Source: Methanobacterium sp. SMA-27 (lineage in GTDB: Archaea; Methanobacteriota; Methanobacteria; Methanobacteriales; Methanobacteriaceae). From it: 64,000 bases of DNA. Under the pieces are notes generated by a model that saw only the letters and a list, made by a program, of their open reading frames with translations, was not told the DNA's origin and ran no database searches. The DNA lies in the NCBI RefSeq assembly GCF_000744455.1, contig NZ_JQLY01000001.1, forward strand, positions 124,001 through 188,000, written 5' to 3'. Shown here in pieces: positions 9,020 through 19,107 of the stretch (its first letter is position 1; every line of letters begins with the position of its first letter). The translations under genes were made by a program, and so were the position numbers.

Positions 9020-10096
9020 TTACATTGCATCAAGTTTTTCTGGTAAATATGTGTCAACTACATATTCCAGCCCATATTTCGAGAAAGACTGCTGTTCTGC
9101 TTTTTTACCGATCTTTAGCATTTTCTTGATCTCTACCTTCCAGAAATCATCCCTGTATCTTGGATCTTTGTAAAGTTCTTTGAGCCTTAACACATCTATG
9201 TCCTTCAATGGGTCTGTTGGTAAGTCATAGTTAATAATGTCTGAAGCAGTAACTCCCAGAAACTTTGCATTGGGTGTTGCAAGCTCGTGGTTTACATGTG
9301 CGAGTTTTGCACTTCCAGATATTATAACCATGGCAATATGGAATCCCCATGGATCTCCATCGTTACATATGTAAACTGGAAGTCCTAGTTCTTCATTAAC
9401 TCTTTTAAGAAATCTACGTGTCGCACGCGCAGCCTGTCCTTTGAGTCCTACAATAAGTGTATCGAATTTTTTATATGCATTTTCTTGGACCATCCTGTGG
9501 AACATACCCATGGTTTCAACAGCTATTACTCTTTGGACATTGTGATCAACTAGTTCAACCTCATCAATGGTTGGTGAAATTGTGTAACCTGATTTACCCA
9601 TTCTCAGGGCGTTTATTTCTACATCGTCATCTTTAACTGTGATGTCACCATAGACTGATGCACCATCTTCTTCAGGCATTAATCCGAGGTCTTCACGGGA
9701 TATACCTAATGTTACCTCAAGATCTTCTCCAACTATGTTAGATTCCTGCTGGTCTCCAAAGTCTATGTCCCATCCTTCTGAAACATAATACATTTCCCTT
9801 AAGGTTGCTGTTTTCCCTGTTTGAACAAGACTCTTACAAAAATTAGCCATGTAAACCATTTGGCCGATCTTCTTGATCTGTTTAACATTTCCTAGAGATC
9901 TCTGCCCAAAACGATCTCCAAGTACGTAGTAGCGTTTTTCATCGTCGTAAACTATGTTGGAAGTACCTCTTGAAGGTACTTGTATTGATGGGACATTCAT
10001 AGCATTAACGTCTTCTATTATTTTATCTCCAAGACTTTGGAGTTTATTTACAGCCAGATCTCTTCTGTTTAAGGCAAGTTCTTTTCTATTCATCAT
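9020..10096 (-). CDS. top6A: DNA topoisomerase VI subunit A
   Basis: Catalytic subunit of the type IIB topoisomerase that relaxes and decatenates DNA, homologous to Spo11. It has the WHD with the active tyrosine in [16 protein letters not shown] and a TOPRIM domain with the acidic pair in [14 protein letters not shown]. Length (358) is normal. The start overlaps the end of top6B by 11 nt, as expected for translational coupling in the aIF1A-RIO1-KH-top6B-top6A unit. Two adjacent ATG codons make the exact start ambiguous by one residue. Confidence 0.96.
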   Translation of the reverse strand: MMNRKELALNRRDLAVNKLQSLGDKIIEDVNAMNVPSIQVPSRGTSNIVYDDEKRYYVLGDRFGQRSLGNVKQIKKIGQMVYMANFCKSLVQTGKTATLREMYYVSEGWDIDFGDQQESNIVGEDLEVTLGISREDLGLMPEEDGASVYGDITVKDDDVEINALRMGKSGYTISPTIDEVELVDHNVQRVIAVETMGMFHRMVQENAYKKFDTLIVGLKGQAARATRRFLKRVNEELGLPVYICNDGDPWGFHIAMVIISGSAKLAHVNHELATPNAKFLGVTASDIINYDLPTDPLKDIDVLRLKELYKDPRYRDDFWKVEIKKMLKIGKKAEQQSFSKYGLEYVVDTYLPEKLDAM

Positions 10097-11699
10097 CCTT
10101 TTCGCCTACTATATCTTCATCGGCTAATTCGCCTAAATCTACGTCAATTTCATCTAATATTTTTGGCCTTCTAGTTACCTTGGCCAGAATTTCCTTGTAC
10201 TCTGGAACATCTTTCCCAGCAAGTATTGCAGCTTCTCTCATAATTACAGGTACGTATGTTTCAAATATCTTTGAACGCATTTCCTCATCTTTTGCTGCCC
10301 TTTTAGCGTTAATATATTTTTGAAGACTCCTTGCTATTTTCATAGTGGCTTGTCTAACTTCGTGGAGTATTTCCTCTTCTGGAGCAACACTCTGTTTACC
10401 TGTTGAAAGATATGGTACGTTTGTTGAAACTATGTTAACAAATACAGTAATTGGTGCATTTTCTAGATCCCGTATACCATACCGTTTCCAATCTATGCTT
10501 TTAAGTGCTTCTGTTATTGCACAGCTTCCCTGATCAAAGCTCAATGGAACTCTGTTTGCAAACCTCATAATTTCTGCACGGTTTTGTTCACCAACTATTC
10601 GTCCAGAATCTCCTCCATAGGATATACCTGCTTCTATTACGAATGAAACTCCACCACGATAAGTTTTGGGTTTTCTTGTTGTGGTTGCAACAAATTCAGG
10701 GTTTAAAATTTCTCTTATACCCTTCTCGATTTGTTCTTTTCCAATTGGGATCAAACCAGATGTTGGAGGTGCCATAAAGTCCATCTGGGCAAATAGTTCA
10801 ACAATTCTTTCGGCTTCTTCCCATTTCATATCTTTAGGACGTTTGTTAAGGTCTATCTTGGTTATTTCTTGTATTTCATTGACCCTCTTGATCGACATCC
10901 TTGACAGTGAACTGGTTAATAAGCTCCTGAATCTACGTTTATCAGTGTGTTTTGCCATGAATATTAAGTCGTCTGCTGTAACACCTCTTGGATGGGGCAA
11001 AACTTCCTTGGGGAGAGGAGGTATAACGTCTGTAGCTCGTTCGAATATATATTTGTGTCCTGTTGGATCACGGAAGGTGATTTTTGCATGTGGATTTGCT
11101 ATCATACTTCTTCTGATATATTCAAATGCTCCTTGTTCACTTAGGGAATATGAAACATCTTTGAACTGTAGCTCTATTGCCACACCAGTTGAATCTACTT
11201 CTACTGGACGTTTATCCAGTATAAGTCCTTTGTTGGTTTTGACATCCATTTTAAATGTCATTTCAACTCCCTGGAGTTTTTCACCTTTTTTATATCCCGA
11301 TATTACTCTGGCAGGTTTTCCTGTTGTCATCTGGGATAATAATACACATCCACTACATCCTAGCCCTTGTTGACCTCTGGATTGAATGTTCCTGAATTTA
11401 GAACCAGCAAACATTGTACAGTAAACTTTGGTTATGAAATCTTCGGGGATTCCTGGCCCATTATCCATGTGTTTAAGAATATAATGGTCTTTATCAACTC
11501 TCTTAAGGTCTATGGATATTTCTGGCTGTATTCCTGCCTCTTCTGCAGCGTCGAGGCTGTTGGTTATCAACTCATGAAAAACCATTGTGAGGGACCTTAT
11601 TTTTCCAGAGAATCCCAGCATTTGTTTGTTCCTTCTGAAAAATTCAGATGCTGTAAGTTCCTTAAATTCTTCAAAAAGTTCTGATGCTTCTCTCTCCAA
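10086..11699 (-). CDS. top6B: DNA topoisomerase VI subunit B
   Basis: GHKL-type ATPase subunit of topoisomerase VI. The Bergerat motifs are in order: [14 protein letters not shown] (N box), [11 protein letters not shown] (G1), [14 protein letters not shown] (G2), then the transducer domain with [11 protein letters not shown] carrying the conserved ATP-contact lysine. Length (537) is normal. TTG at 11699 is the start: GGAGG lies 6 nt upstream. It is followed directly by top6A with an 11-nt overlap and preceded 110 bp upstream by the KH gene. Confidence 0.96.
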   Translation of the reverse strand: MEREASELFEEFKELTASEFFRRNKQMLGFSGKIRSLTMVFHELITNSLDAAEEAGIQPEISIDLKRVDKDHYILKHMDNGPGIPEDFITKVYCTMFAGSKFRNIQSRGQQGLGCSGCVLLSQMTTGKPARVISGYKKGEKLQGVEMTFKMDVKTNKGLILDKRPVEVDSTGVAIELQFKDVSYSLSEQGAFEYIRRSMIANPHAKITFRDPTGHKYIFERATDVIPPLPKEVLPHPRGVTADDLIFMAKHTDKRRFRSLLTSSLSRMSIKRVNEIQEITKIDLNKRPKDMKWEEAERIVELFAQMDFMAPPTSGLIPIGKEQIEKGIREILNPEFVATTTRKPKTYRGGVSFVIEAGISYGGDSGRIVGEQNRAEIMRFANRVPLSFDQGSCAITEALKSIDWKRYGIRDLENAPITVFVNIVSTNVPYLSTGKQSVAPEEEILHEVRQATMKIARSLQKYINAKRAAKDEEMRSKIFETYVPVIMREAAILAGKDVPEYKEILAKVTRRPKILDEIDVDLGELADEDIVGEKDDE

Positions 11700-11810
11700 A
11701 CTTAGCCTCCTTTAAATGCGATTTTTTGCATCAATAATTTATAAATCTATAAATATCATGTATTTATTTATTTTTAGGACATTGCTTTTCTAATAATTTT
11801 AGAAATGTTT

Positions 11811-12389
11811 TTATTCTAGGTCAGTTTCATCTTTTGCAATTCTATGGAACTGCTTTATCTTCATATCACGGGTTTTTTTCTCGAGGAATGCATAGACAGT
11901 TTTATGTCTAACACCGCTTAAAATCATTTCAACTGCTTCTTTTGCAATATGTATCTGTTCCATGTCTCCAATTATTGCAACTGTTTTTCCGTATATTGAA
12001 ATATCAACACCAGTCATATCAGTTATTATATCTTTGGTACGACCTTCTTTACCTATTATCCTGGCTTTCTGCCTTAATACTGCTTTCTTGTTTTTTCCAA
12101 CATAGTCTGGAAGGTTTATTATCTCGAGAATTGTTTCATCGCCCATGAGTTTAACTGCTATTTCAGGGTTGAATCCCCTGCCTATAGCTTTTACTATGTA
12201 ACGAGCTTTCCACACTGATAAAGGGTCTTCTGTTTCTTCTGTAGGTGATATTGCAACGGTTCCAGCTTCGCTGTCTATTGTAATTTTTGTTTTTGTTAAA
12301 TTTTCAATTTCGTCCTTTGTAATGCCGTTTTTCCCAATAACAACCCCTACTCTTTCACGGGGAATTTTGAGGTATTCTGTGTTTGGCAT
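11811..12389 (-). CDS. KH domain RNA-binding protein (archaeal Pno1/Dim2-like)
   Basis: A 192-residue protein with two KH domains, each with its GxxG loop: [15 protein letters not shown] near residue 17 and [14 protein letters not shown] near 110. Eukaryotic relatives (Pno1/Dim2/Krr1) act in small-subunit ribosome assembly, and in archaea this gene is regularly beside RIO1 and aIF1A, as here. It therefore probably helps 16S rRNA 3'-end maturation. GGTGA lies just before ATG 12389. It is the third gene of the minus-strand cluster. Confidence 0.9.
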   Translation of the reverse strand: MPNTEYLKIPRERVGVVIGKNGITKDEIENLTKTKITIDSEAGTVAISPTEETEDPLSVWKARYIVKAIGRGFNPEIAVKLMGDETILEIINLPDYVGKNKKAVLRQKARIIGKEGRTKDIITDMTGVDISIYGKTVAIIGDMEQIHIAKEAVEMILSGVRHKTVYAFLEKKTRDMKIKQFHRIAKDETDLE

Positions 12390-12448
12390 GATTTCACCTC
12401 AATTTATATAAATAATATTCATATCCTTTTTAATATACTTTTCTATCC

Positions 12449-13219
12449 TCATAAATCCATAATTTTACTTTTAATCTGATCCTTAGATATCTGGAGGCCC
12501 ATTTTTTTGAAATCTCTATATAAGTTGTCTATATCTCTTTTTAAAAGCTCCCTTGATATTGGATGGTCAACCATAACACCCTGGGATATGTCGATTATAA
12601 CAGGTTCACCATCATCTATTAAGATATTGTAACCGGATAAGTCACCATGAACTAATTTAGCATCTTTATAAAGTATTTTAACATATTCCAATATTTTATT
12701 TGCAACATATTCAGGATCTGATATTTTGGATTGTCTCATAAGTTGTGCGGGATTTCCAATATCGTCTCCTATGAATTCCATGACCAAAACATTATTTTTC
12801 GCGATTATTGGTCTTGGTACTCTAACACCCACTTCTTGAGCTCTTGTTAGATTCCTTAATTCCTTTGTAACCCATGTATTAATAAGCTGGCGTTTGTTGG
12901 AAGTTCTTACATTGAATCTAGGGTCTCCCTGAATATAATACTGCATTTTCTTAAAATCAGATGTTCCTACCCTATATATTTTAACAGCAACAAAGTTTCC
13001 ATCGTCGTCAATTCCTTTGAAGACATTTGCCTCTTTTCCAGTACTTATGGCTCCCTGTAACTTGTTTATGTGGCCCATTTTTGCAAGTTTGTAGAGTGTT
13101 TCAAGTGTAAGTCTATCAAAAACTTCACTTCCAACTCTTCTGTCTTCATCACCCTTTAAACGTTTCTCTGACAAGAGTTTTCTCAAGTCATTATCAGCTT
13201 TAGATACTTTAGAGCACAT
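12449..13219 (-). CDS. rio1: RIO1-type serine protein kinase/ATPase
   Basis: Atypical kinase that acts in late small-subunit ribosome maturation. Motifs: the RIO ATP loop [11 protein letters not shown], the lysine in VAVKIYRV, catalytic loop [13 protein letters not shown] with the HGD aspartate, and metal-binding [14 protein letters not shown]. The first ATG with a proper site is 13219, eight nt after GGTGA; an in-frame GTG at 13231 overlaps that site. The protein is 256 residues, normal for archaeal Rio1. It lies between aIF1A and the KH gene in the conserved cluster. Confidence 0.95.
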   Translation of the reverse strand: MCSKVSKADNDLRKLLSEKRLKGDEDRRVGSEVFDRLTLETLYKLAKMGHINKLQGAISTGKEANVFKGIDDDGNFVAVKIYRVGTSDFKKMQYYIQGDPRFNVRTSNKRQLINTWVTKELRNLTRAQEVGVRVPRPIIAKNNVLVMEFIGDDIGNPAQLMRQSKISDPEYVANKILEYVKILYKDAKLVHGDLSGYNILIDDGEPVIIDISQGVMVDHPISRELLKRDIDNLYRDFKKMGLQISKDQIKSKIMDL

Positions 13220-13416
13220 GAAATTTTTCACCAGTTATAAAAGAGCCTAAATTATTTATTAATATCATAAGTGATTAAAGAACAATATTTAAAAATCATT
13301 TAAATCAATTTAAAGCTCAAAAAGCTTAAAATAGTATGATTTATTAAACAGTCAGAATAAATCATTTCATTAATTCTAACCATTTTTTAAATTATTTTAG
13401 ATAATGTTAATTTTAA

Positions 13417-13722
13417 TTAGAGTTTCAAGTAGCCCCTTCTTTCAAGCCAGTTAGCTTCTGTTCGAGTGTATCTCCATATAACATCTGCTTTTTCATCGCT
13501 CTGGAAGTCCCATGGCTTTATTAAAACCACATCTCCTTCTCTTATCCAGATTCTTTTTTTCATTTTACCTGGAATTCTTGAAAGTCTTGTTTTACCATCT
13601 GCACATCGTACTTTGAGTTTTCCATGGCCGAGTATCTGCTCGACAACGCCTGGTATTTCACCTCTCCTTGGTGATCTTACTCTCCTCATTTCTTGTGGGC
13701 CTTGATTTTGTCCTCTTCTCAA
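13417..13722 (-). CDS. eif1A: Translation initiation factor aIF1A
   Basis: Archaeal orthologue of eIF1A/IF1, an OB-fold factor that occupies the ribosomal A site during initiation. The 101-residue sequence has the basic N-terminal tail ([17 protein letters not shown]), the OB core [40 protein letters not shown], and a C-terminal [15 protein letters not shown]. Start codon TTG at 13722 follows GGAGG. It heads the cluster with RIO1, KH and topoisomerase VI, separated from rio1 by about 200 bp. Confidence 0.96.
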   Translation of the reverse strand: MRRGQNQGPQEMRRVRSPRRGEIPGVVEQILGHGKLKVRCADGKTRLSRIPGKMKKRIWIREGDVVLIKPWDFQSDEKADVIWRYTRTEANWLERRGYLKL

Positions 13723-13991
13723 ATACTCTCCTCCTTAACTTAAAGCAGTTCATGATCATCAATGAAATTTTATAAATATGTTTAGCAACAGTTTAAAAAC
13801 CATCTTTAAGAGTTATCAATTTTAATATATATTTCCATTGATCATTTAATCTTACTATTTATATAGTGTTTTGGGGTATATAAAAAAGCGCATTTATCAT
13901 TGATATGATACATCTCAAAAACATTTTCTCACATTTGATTCATAACCTGCAAAAGCTAAATTCTTACATTTACGAACCCATTAAATATTTG
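13723..13991. promoter_or_regulatory. Upstream region of aIF1A
   Basis: AT-rich DNA that must contain the promoter of the minus-strand aIF1A cluster. No gene or clear dyad is seen. Confidence 0.3.
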
Positions 13992-14324
13992 TTAGAATTT
14001 CATCTCATAATCAGAAACTCTTTGATCCACTTCAACATTTTTTCTTGACTTTTCAAAAGAATCAAATGTTATCTGAAGTAAAATCAAATAAAATTTCATA
14101 TTCATGTTCTAACAGTTCAAGTGAGTCATGATCCTTATTTTACAGTATGAATCTTTTTGTATTAGAGGATTATCTCTAACAATTTTTTGATAAATCTCAA
14201 ATATGTTCCGGTAGGTCTTAGAATTTTTGAACTAGTGTTAGGAAATAAGATCGTCATCTTTCTTGAATACTCCTAGATTATAGAATATGCTTTCATCCTC
14301 AGACGTTGAACGAATATCGATCAC
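13992..14324 (-). pseudogene. Decayed small gene of unknown function
   Basis: On the minus strand a GGAGGG site (14335-14340) is followed by GTG at 14324 and 28 codons reading VIDIRSTSEDESIFYNLG... then a stop. The same strand then continues in other frames with coding-like acidic/helical segments (KNSKTYRNIFEIYQKIVRDN; DHDSLELLEHEYEILFDF; DSFEKSRKNVEVDQRVSDYE) ending at 13992. Together they would make about 110 residues interrupted by at least three frame changes. I do not recognise the family. The ordered fragments plus a retained ribosome binding site argue for a dead gene, but random AT-rich open stretches cannot be excluded. Confidence 0.4.
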
Positions 14325-14503
14325 ATTTACAACACCCTCCTTTCAATAAAAATACTATGTATTGGGTATACTTTGACAGTTGAGTAAGAGTATATGAAAA
14401 GTAATGATTCATTAGTAACTATAAAATGTATCAATTAAATATACAATATCTGAAAGATCATTTGAAATCATCAAATAAGAATCGAAAAATCGAATGTGGT
14501 AAC

Positions 14504-15739
14504 ATGGGACAAGAATTTTTAAATATAATGGATCCTGAAGATGTAAAAAAGATTATAGATGATATTCCAACGAATAAACGGGTAGAAAAGGTATTACTTG
14601 GTGACTCTCTCAATAGAGTTATTGCTGAGGATGTGCATGCAACTATAAATCTCCCACCTTTTAGAAGGACTTCAATGGATGGATATGCTGTAATAGCAGA
14701 GGATACTTTTAATGCATCTGAAGATTATCCAGTTAGTTTAAAACTTATTGAAGTAATAGGTGCAGGAGATGTTCCTGAAAAAAAACTGACAAGTGGATTT
14801 TGTACCGAGGTTTCAACAGGAGCACCTTTACCCTCAGGCACCACAGGGGTGGTGATGGTAGAATTTACCGAGAGTCACAATGGGGAAATACTTATCTACG
14901 AAAGTGCTGCAATTGGCCAGAATATAACAAAAGAAGGATCGGATGTAAAAGAAGGAGAACTACTACTTCCAAGGGACACTAGGATAACTCCTGATAAAAT
15001 AGGAGTTTTAAGTGCAATTGGAATGAAAACAGTGACAGTTTATCAGAAACCCCGGGTAGCAATCATATCTACTGGAAACGAGATAATAAATCCCAATGAT
15101 AAGTTGACCTATGGTAAAATTTATGATATAAATTCCATGACAATTTCAAGTGCTGTTAAGGCATGTGGTTGTATTCCCGTACATACAGATATAGTTGAAG
15201 ATGATTTCAGCGCTTTAAAAAATAAGATAAATGAATTTAAAGATGTTGATTTAATATTAACATCAGGTGGTACATCTGCAGGCACGGGGGATGTATTAAG
15301 GGAAGTACTGGATGATCTGGGCGAAGTTATTGTCCATGGTGTGGCAGTTAAACCAGGTAAGCCAACAATAATTGGCAGATTAAAAAATGATGAAGGTTTA
15401 AAATATTTATTTGGCCTTCCAGGAAACCCAGTTGCTGCATTAATGGTTTTTCGTGTCTTCTTTGCACCATTTTTAATGAAAATGGCATCCATAAGTACAT
15501 TAACCCATTCAGATGATAATGTTCAGACACTTAAACTTTCTCGCAGATATCGTCCTGCGAGAGGAAGACTTCATTATGTATTGGTGAAAATTGAAGGAAA
15601 AAACGCAATTCCAATTTTAAAAGATTCTGGTGCGATATCTTCTCTTGCAGAAGCTGATGGTTTTATACAAATACCAAAAAATATTGAAATACTTGAAAAA
15701 GGAGAATCAGTCCAAGTTTTCCCACTAGTTGATTTTTAA
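14504..15739 (+). CDS. moeA: Molybdopterin molybdenumtransferase MoeA
   Basis: Inserts molybdenum or tungsten into adenylylated molybdopterin. Motifs: PPFRRTSMDGYAVIAEDT (domain III), TGAPLPSGTTGVVMVE, the MPT-binding domain STGNEIINP and TSGGTSAGTGDVL, and GLPGNPVAALMVF. The C-terminal domain IV is present, so the length of about 411 residues is normal. ATG 14504 is chosen because homology starts near it; an upstream in-frame ATG at 14426 would add 26 AT-rich-coded residues. The cofactor is needed by formylmethanofuran dehydrogenase in methanogens. Confidence 0.92.
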   Translation: MGQEFLNIMDPEDVKKIIDDIPTNKRVEKVLLGDSLNRVIAEDVHATINLPPFRRTSMDGYAVIAEDTFNASEDYPVSLKLIEVIGAGDVPEKKLTSGFCTEVSTGAPLPSGTTGVVMVEFTESHNGEILIYESAAIGQNITKEGSDVKEGELLLPRDTRITPDKIGVLSAIGMKTVTVYQKPRVAIISTGNEIINPNDKLTYGKIYDINSMTISSAVKACGCIPVHTDIVEDDFSALKNKINEFKDVDLILTSGGTSAGTGDVLREVLDDLGEVIVHGVAVKPGKPTIIGRLKNDEGLKYLFGLPGNPVAALMVFRVFFAPFLMKMASISTLTHSDDNVQTLKLSRRYRPARGRLHYVLVKIEGKNAIPILKDSGAISSLAEADGFIQIPKNIEILEKGESVQVFPLVDF

Positions 15740-15749
15740 CAATAATAGA

Positions 15750-16505
15750 TCATATATCAAAAAGATCCCCTAGAACAACTTTTTTATTTGTTTGCACAAG
15801 TTTTGGAATTTTTCCAAGGGTTCCAGCTGACTCTCCAACAACAACAAGCACGCCCCGCATGAATTTTCTGAAATCTTCAGCCCTTTCAAGCGATTTCTGT
15901 ACTGCATCATGATCCTTGTCTCCAAGTGCATTGTTTGCAATGGAAGTTGCAAGTGCATCTGCAATACTTGCTTCTTCTGCGAAAACAGTGACAGAATCTG
16001 ACCGTCCAAAGCTTATTGAATGTCCCACCGTACCTGAGGACGTGCATACTCCCATTGGTGTTTTTCCAAACTTAATTTTAAATCCAAGCTCTCCTGAAAG
16101 AGAAGATTCACCCGCATAAAGCCCTACAACCACATCTTGATCCGTTTTCAGTGCTACATCTCCCCCATTGTCAATTATCACATATTTGGCTCCATTCTCA
16201 ATCATAAATCCCATTGAAAGTTGGGATATGGTCCCTGCAACAGCTGCCATTGGCCCAACCTCACCCCTTCTTCCTGCACGTGCCATTAAACTTACTATGA
16301 GTGGAGGTTCACCATTATTTTTTTTTTCAACAAGAACCGGTTCAAAACTGTTTAAAAAATCAGGATTTTCCCTAATATAACTCTTGAGTTCAAAGCGTTG
16401 TTTAAGGATAAAATTTGGAAGCTCATGTTTCATAAGATCTGTTTTAAGTACCAGATCGGTTTCACCAATTTTTATTCGTTCCCTTATTATTCTGTTAACT
16501 ATCAT
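15750..16505 (-). CDS. UPF0280 family protein (ApbE-like fold)
   Basis: A 251-residue protein of UPF0280, found in methanogens and related archaea. Recognisable parts are [27 protein letters not shown] (in two halves), [24 protein letters not shown] and [16 protein letters not shown], which match the ApbE-like flavin transferase fold without its usual cofactor motif set. The role is not established. It is convergent with moeA, 10 bp apart, so the two transcripts end back to back. Confidence 0.88.
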   Translation of the reverse strand: MIVNRIIRERIKIGETDLVLKTDLMKHELPNFILKQRFELKSYIRENPDFLNSFEPVLVEKKNNGEPPLIVSLMARAGRRGEVGPMAAVAGTISQLSMGFMIENGAKYVIIDNGGDVALKTDQDVVVGLYAGESSLSGELGFKIKFGKTPMGVCTSSGTVGHSISFGRSDSVTVFAEEASIADALATSIANNALGDKDHDAVQKSLERAEDFRKFMRGVLVVVGESAGTLGKIPKLVQTNKKVVLGDLFDI

Positions 16506-16567
16506 TGAACTTAATCTGTTTGATACTACATAAAATATTTAGATGATCAATAAGAGAACTAGTGTTG

Positions 16568-17197
16568 ATGAACATGACAGATAGTAATAGAAGAGATTCA
16601 CATCCAGTAGAAAGGGTTTTATTTGAAACCAAACCCAGATTCATTGCAAATATGAAATCTGCAATATTTAAATTTATCATTGTGTTGGTGTTGTTGTATT
16701 TTTTTACTACAATAATACAGTATGCTGCCATTGTTCAAGGTCGTGTTGGAAATCTTGTAAACATACCATTTGTAGAAGGAACCACTTCCATTCTAATTAT
16801 CATCATTTTATTGATGATACTATGGATACTATGGAATATTCTGTCTTGGAGATCAAAAATTTATACAATCACCAGTAAGAGAGTAATGATAAAAACAGGC
16901 GTCATTAGGAAAAAAAGTGTTTACATGCATTACGATAAAATTCAAGATATAATAGTATCCCAAAGCATTATAGAAAGGATTTCTTATTCGGGTGACATTG
17001 AAGTATTCGGTGGTCACGATAGAACCAGTTTGATCTTAGTAGACATACCAAATCCTGGCGAAATAGAAAATATGATAAACAGGATGATAGATGGAGATGA
17101 TCTGGAATTTGAAACACATAAACCCAAAAAGCCAGAGCAAAAATCCAAAAAAAGAGAATCGGTCATGGAAGAGTATGATAAAAAGTTCAAACTCTAA
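16568..17197 (+). CDS. Membrane protein with bacterial PH (YdbS-like) domain
   Basis: About 210 residues: a short polar N-terminus, two membrane segments (about residues 32-57 and 70-96), then a bPH2 domain with the usual start RSKIYTITSKRVMIKTGVIRKK and HYDKIQDIIVSQSIIERI, and a highly charged Lys/Glu tail. This is the YdbS/YdbT layout. Such proteins may bind membrane components, but function is unknown. The start is uncertain among GTG 16562, ATG 16568 and ATG 16574; none has a good ribosome binding site. Confidence 0.8.
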   Translation: MNMTDSNRRDSHPVERVLFETKPRFIANMKSAIFKFIIVLVLLYFFTTIIQYAAIVQGRVGNLVNIPFVEGTTSILIIIILLMILWILWNILSWRSKIYTITSKRVMIKTGVIRKKSVYMHYDKIQDIIVSQSIIERISYSGDIEVFGGHDRTSLILVDIPNPGEIENMINRMIDGDDLEFETHKPKKPEQKSKKRESVMEEYDKKFKL

Positions 17198-17261
17198 ACT
17201 AATTATTTTAATTTGAAAATTCTATTAAATTATAATTTTTCGAATAAATAAGGAGAATATC

Positions 17262-17521
17262 ATGGAATATATAAAATCAATTTTTTTCTTTATGCTTGCT
17301 GGTCTGTTCGAAATTGGAGGAGGATACCTTATGGAATTATTCCAACATTCCAACCCGCAAACTTCGGCAGGGTTTATGCAGCATATGGAGGAATATTCAT
17401 TTTAATGGCATTATTATGGGGGTGGCAAATAGACAAAATAATACCTGATAGATTTGAGATAATCGGTGCATCGGTGGTTCTCATAGGGGTATTCATAATT
17501 ATGTACTGGCCACGGGGATAA
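17262..17521 (+). pseudogene. YnfA/UPF0060 membrane protein with internal deletion
   Basis: ATG 17262 follows AGGAG by 6 nt and begins a YnfA-type N-terminus ending in AGLFEIGGGYL. Right after it the frame shifts: the rest of the family (YGIIPTFQPANFGRVYAAYG, then ALLWGWQIDKIIPDRFEIIGAS and IGVFIIMYWPRG) continues in a different frame to a stop at 17519-17521. Compared with the usual 107-112 residues about 21-26 residues between membrane helix 1 and the IIPT motif are gone, so a non-multiple-of-three deletion has killed the gene. The family is a small four-helix (SMR-like) membrane protein. Confidence 0.88.
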
Positions 17522-17928
17522 TATTCCATTTAATATGGATCCAACAAAGAATTAGTCAAGTAATCGAATTAATGAATTAATAGGATCTTATTCAATCAAT
17601 TAAAATTTTATTCGGTGAAATCCAATAAATATTTTGCATTAATAAATTTTAAATTAATTATTATTAGAACAAAAATTTTTACATAAATAGACTATGCATC
17701 ATATTAAATATAAACAAATTCTTTATTGAATATGAAACATATCATTAGTTGGTAATTTTCCAGAACTATGATCATCTCATCATAATAAATTATGCTAAGA
17801 AATTTTTTTTAGGAAATAACTTTCTAATTCTAAAAGAAGTTCTAGATCTAAATTATTGTTAAATTGATTATATCAATAAAATTACAAAAAAATAGAAAAA
17901 ACTTACTAAAATTTAATTGGGTAATCTA
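17522..17928. other. Intergenic region, no gene seen
   Basis: About 400 bp, among the most AT-rich in the window, with no convincing frame or repeat. It should include the promoter of the isoprenoid reductase gene. Confidence 0.4.
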
Positions 17929-19107
17929 ATGAATAAATTTGACGTAGTAGTTGTTGGTGCAGGGCCTGTAGGCTCAACATTTGCTAGATATATTGCAAAT
18001 GAAGGTTTTAAAGTAGTAATGTTAGAGAGGAAACGAGAAGTTGGTGTTCCCCTCCAATGTGCAGGACTTTTAGGCAAAAAAATAAAGGATATTAATATCC
18101 TTCCAGATGAATACATCTTAAACGAGGTTTACGGCGCATATTTACATTCACCTTCAAATATTATATTAAAAGTTGGCCGAAAAGATCCAGAGGCATATGT
18201 AATCGATAGAGTAGGTTATGACAAATTTTTAGTAGAACAAGCAGTAGATGCAGGGGCAGAGCTTCTTTTAAACCATAGGGTAAAAGGTTTGGATGTAAAG
18301 ACAGGAGAAGTTTGTGTTGGAAACAATTCTGATAAAATATTCAAAGGTGAAGTGATTGTTGGAGCTGATGGACATGCATCCCGAGTATCTGATGAATTCA
18401 ACCCGAAATCAAAATCGGTAATGGCAGCGCAATATCTTTTAGACATGAAAAAAGATGTTTTTGATATAGATAATGTCAATCTTAACGTTAATTCAAATAT
18501 TTCTCCCGGATTTTTATGGATGATCCCGATTTCTAAGTCAATGGCGAGAGTAGGACTATTTGCAAATAAAGATTATAATGGACTCAATGAAGTTTTAAAA
18601 GATTTTATTAATCATGATATATGTTATAAAAATGCTTCAATTTTAAAGAAGTATCAAGGATTCATACCAGTTTACAACTCTAAAAAGAAAATTGTAAAAG
18701 ATAGAGCTATACTCTTGGGTGATGCAGCATCACAAGTAAAACCCACTACTGGTGGAGGCCTTATAATTGGATTTGAATGTGCTAAAATGGCAGCAAATAC
18801 TGTTTCAAGGGCACTTCAAATGGAAGATATTAAAATTCTCAATGAATATGAATATGAATATAAAAAACGTTTTAAAAATGAGTTAAAAGTTCAAATTGAA
18901 GTTCAAAAGATTTTTGAATCACTTACAAATGAAGATCTTGACCAGATGTTTTTAAAACTTAAAGAAGGAAATGCAGAGGCTTTAATATCTGAATATGGGG
19001 ATATGGACACCCAATCCACTCTTATAAAAGAAATGATAAAAAATAGGCTTCTGTTTTCTATTTTACCCAAATTGTTAACTCGGAGGATAGGAAGTTTATG
19101 GAAATAG
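17929..19107 (+). CDS. Geranylgeranyl reductase family FAD enzyme
   Basis: FAD-dependent reductase of the digeranylgeranylglycerophospholipid reductase family, which saturates the isoprenoid chains of archaeal membrane lipids. Motifs: VVVVGAGPVGSTFARYIA (dinucleotide binding), GVPLQCAGLLGKK (the PxxC motif of the family), VGADGHASRVS, and GDAASQVKPTTGGGLIIGFE. Length (392 from ATG 17929) is normal. The tRNA methyltransferase gene starts 10 nt before its stop, so the two are coupled. Methanogens carry several paralogues, so lipid saturation is likely but not certain. Confidence 0.88.
   Translation: MNKFDVVVVGAGPVGSTFARYIANEGFKVVMLERKREVGVPLQCAGLLGKKIKDINILPDEYILNEVYGAYLHSPSNIILKVGRKDPEAYVIDRVGYDKFLVEQAVDAGAELLLNHRVKGLDVKTGEVCVGNNSDKIFKGEVIVGADGHASRVSDEFNPKSKSVMAAQYLLDMKKDVFDIDNVNLNVNSNISPGFLWMIPISKSMARVGLFANKDYNGLNEVLKDFINHDICYKNASILKKYQGFIPVYNSKKKIVKDRAILLGDAASQVKPTTGGGLIIGFECAKMAANTVSRALQMEDIKILNEYEYEYKKRFKNELKVQIEVQKIFESLTNEDLDQMFLKLKEGNAEALISEYGDMDTQSTLIKEMIKNRLLFSILPKLLTRRIGSLWK

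Noticed and set aside
10666..11373. Long open frame opposite top6B, 235 codons
   Set aside because: It lies entirely within the clearly coding top6B gene on the other strand, has no ribosome binding site and an unnatural composition; it is a shadow.
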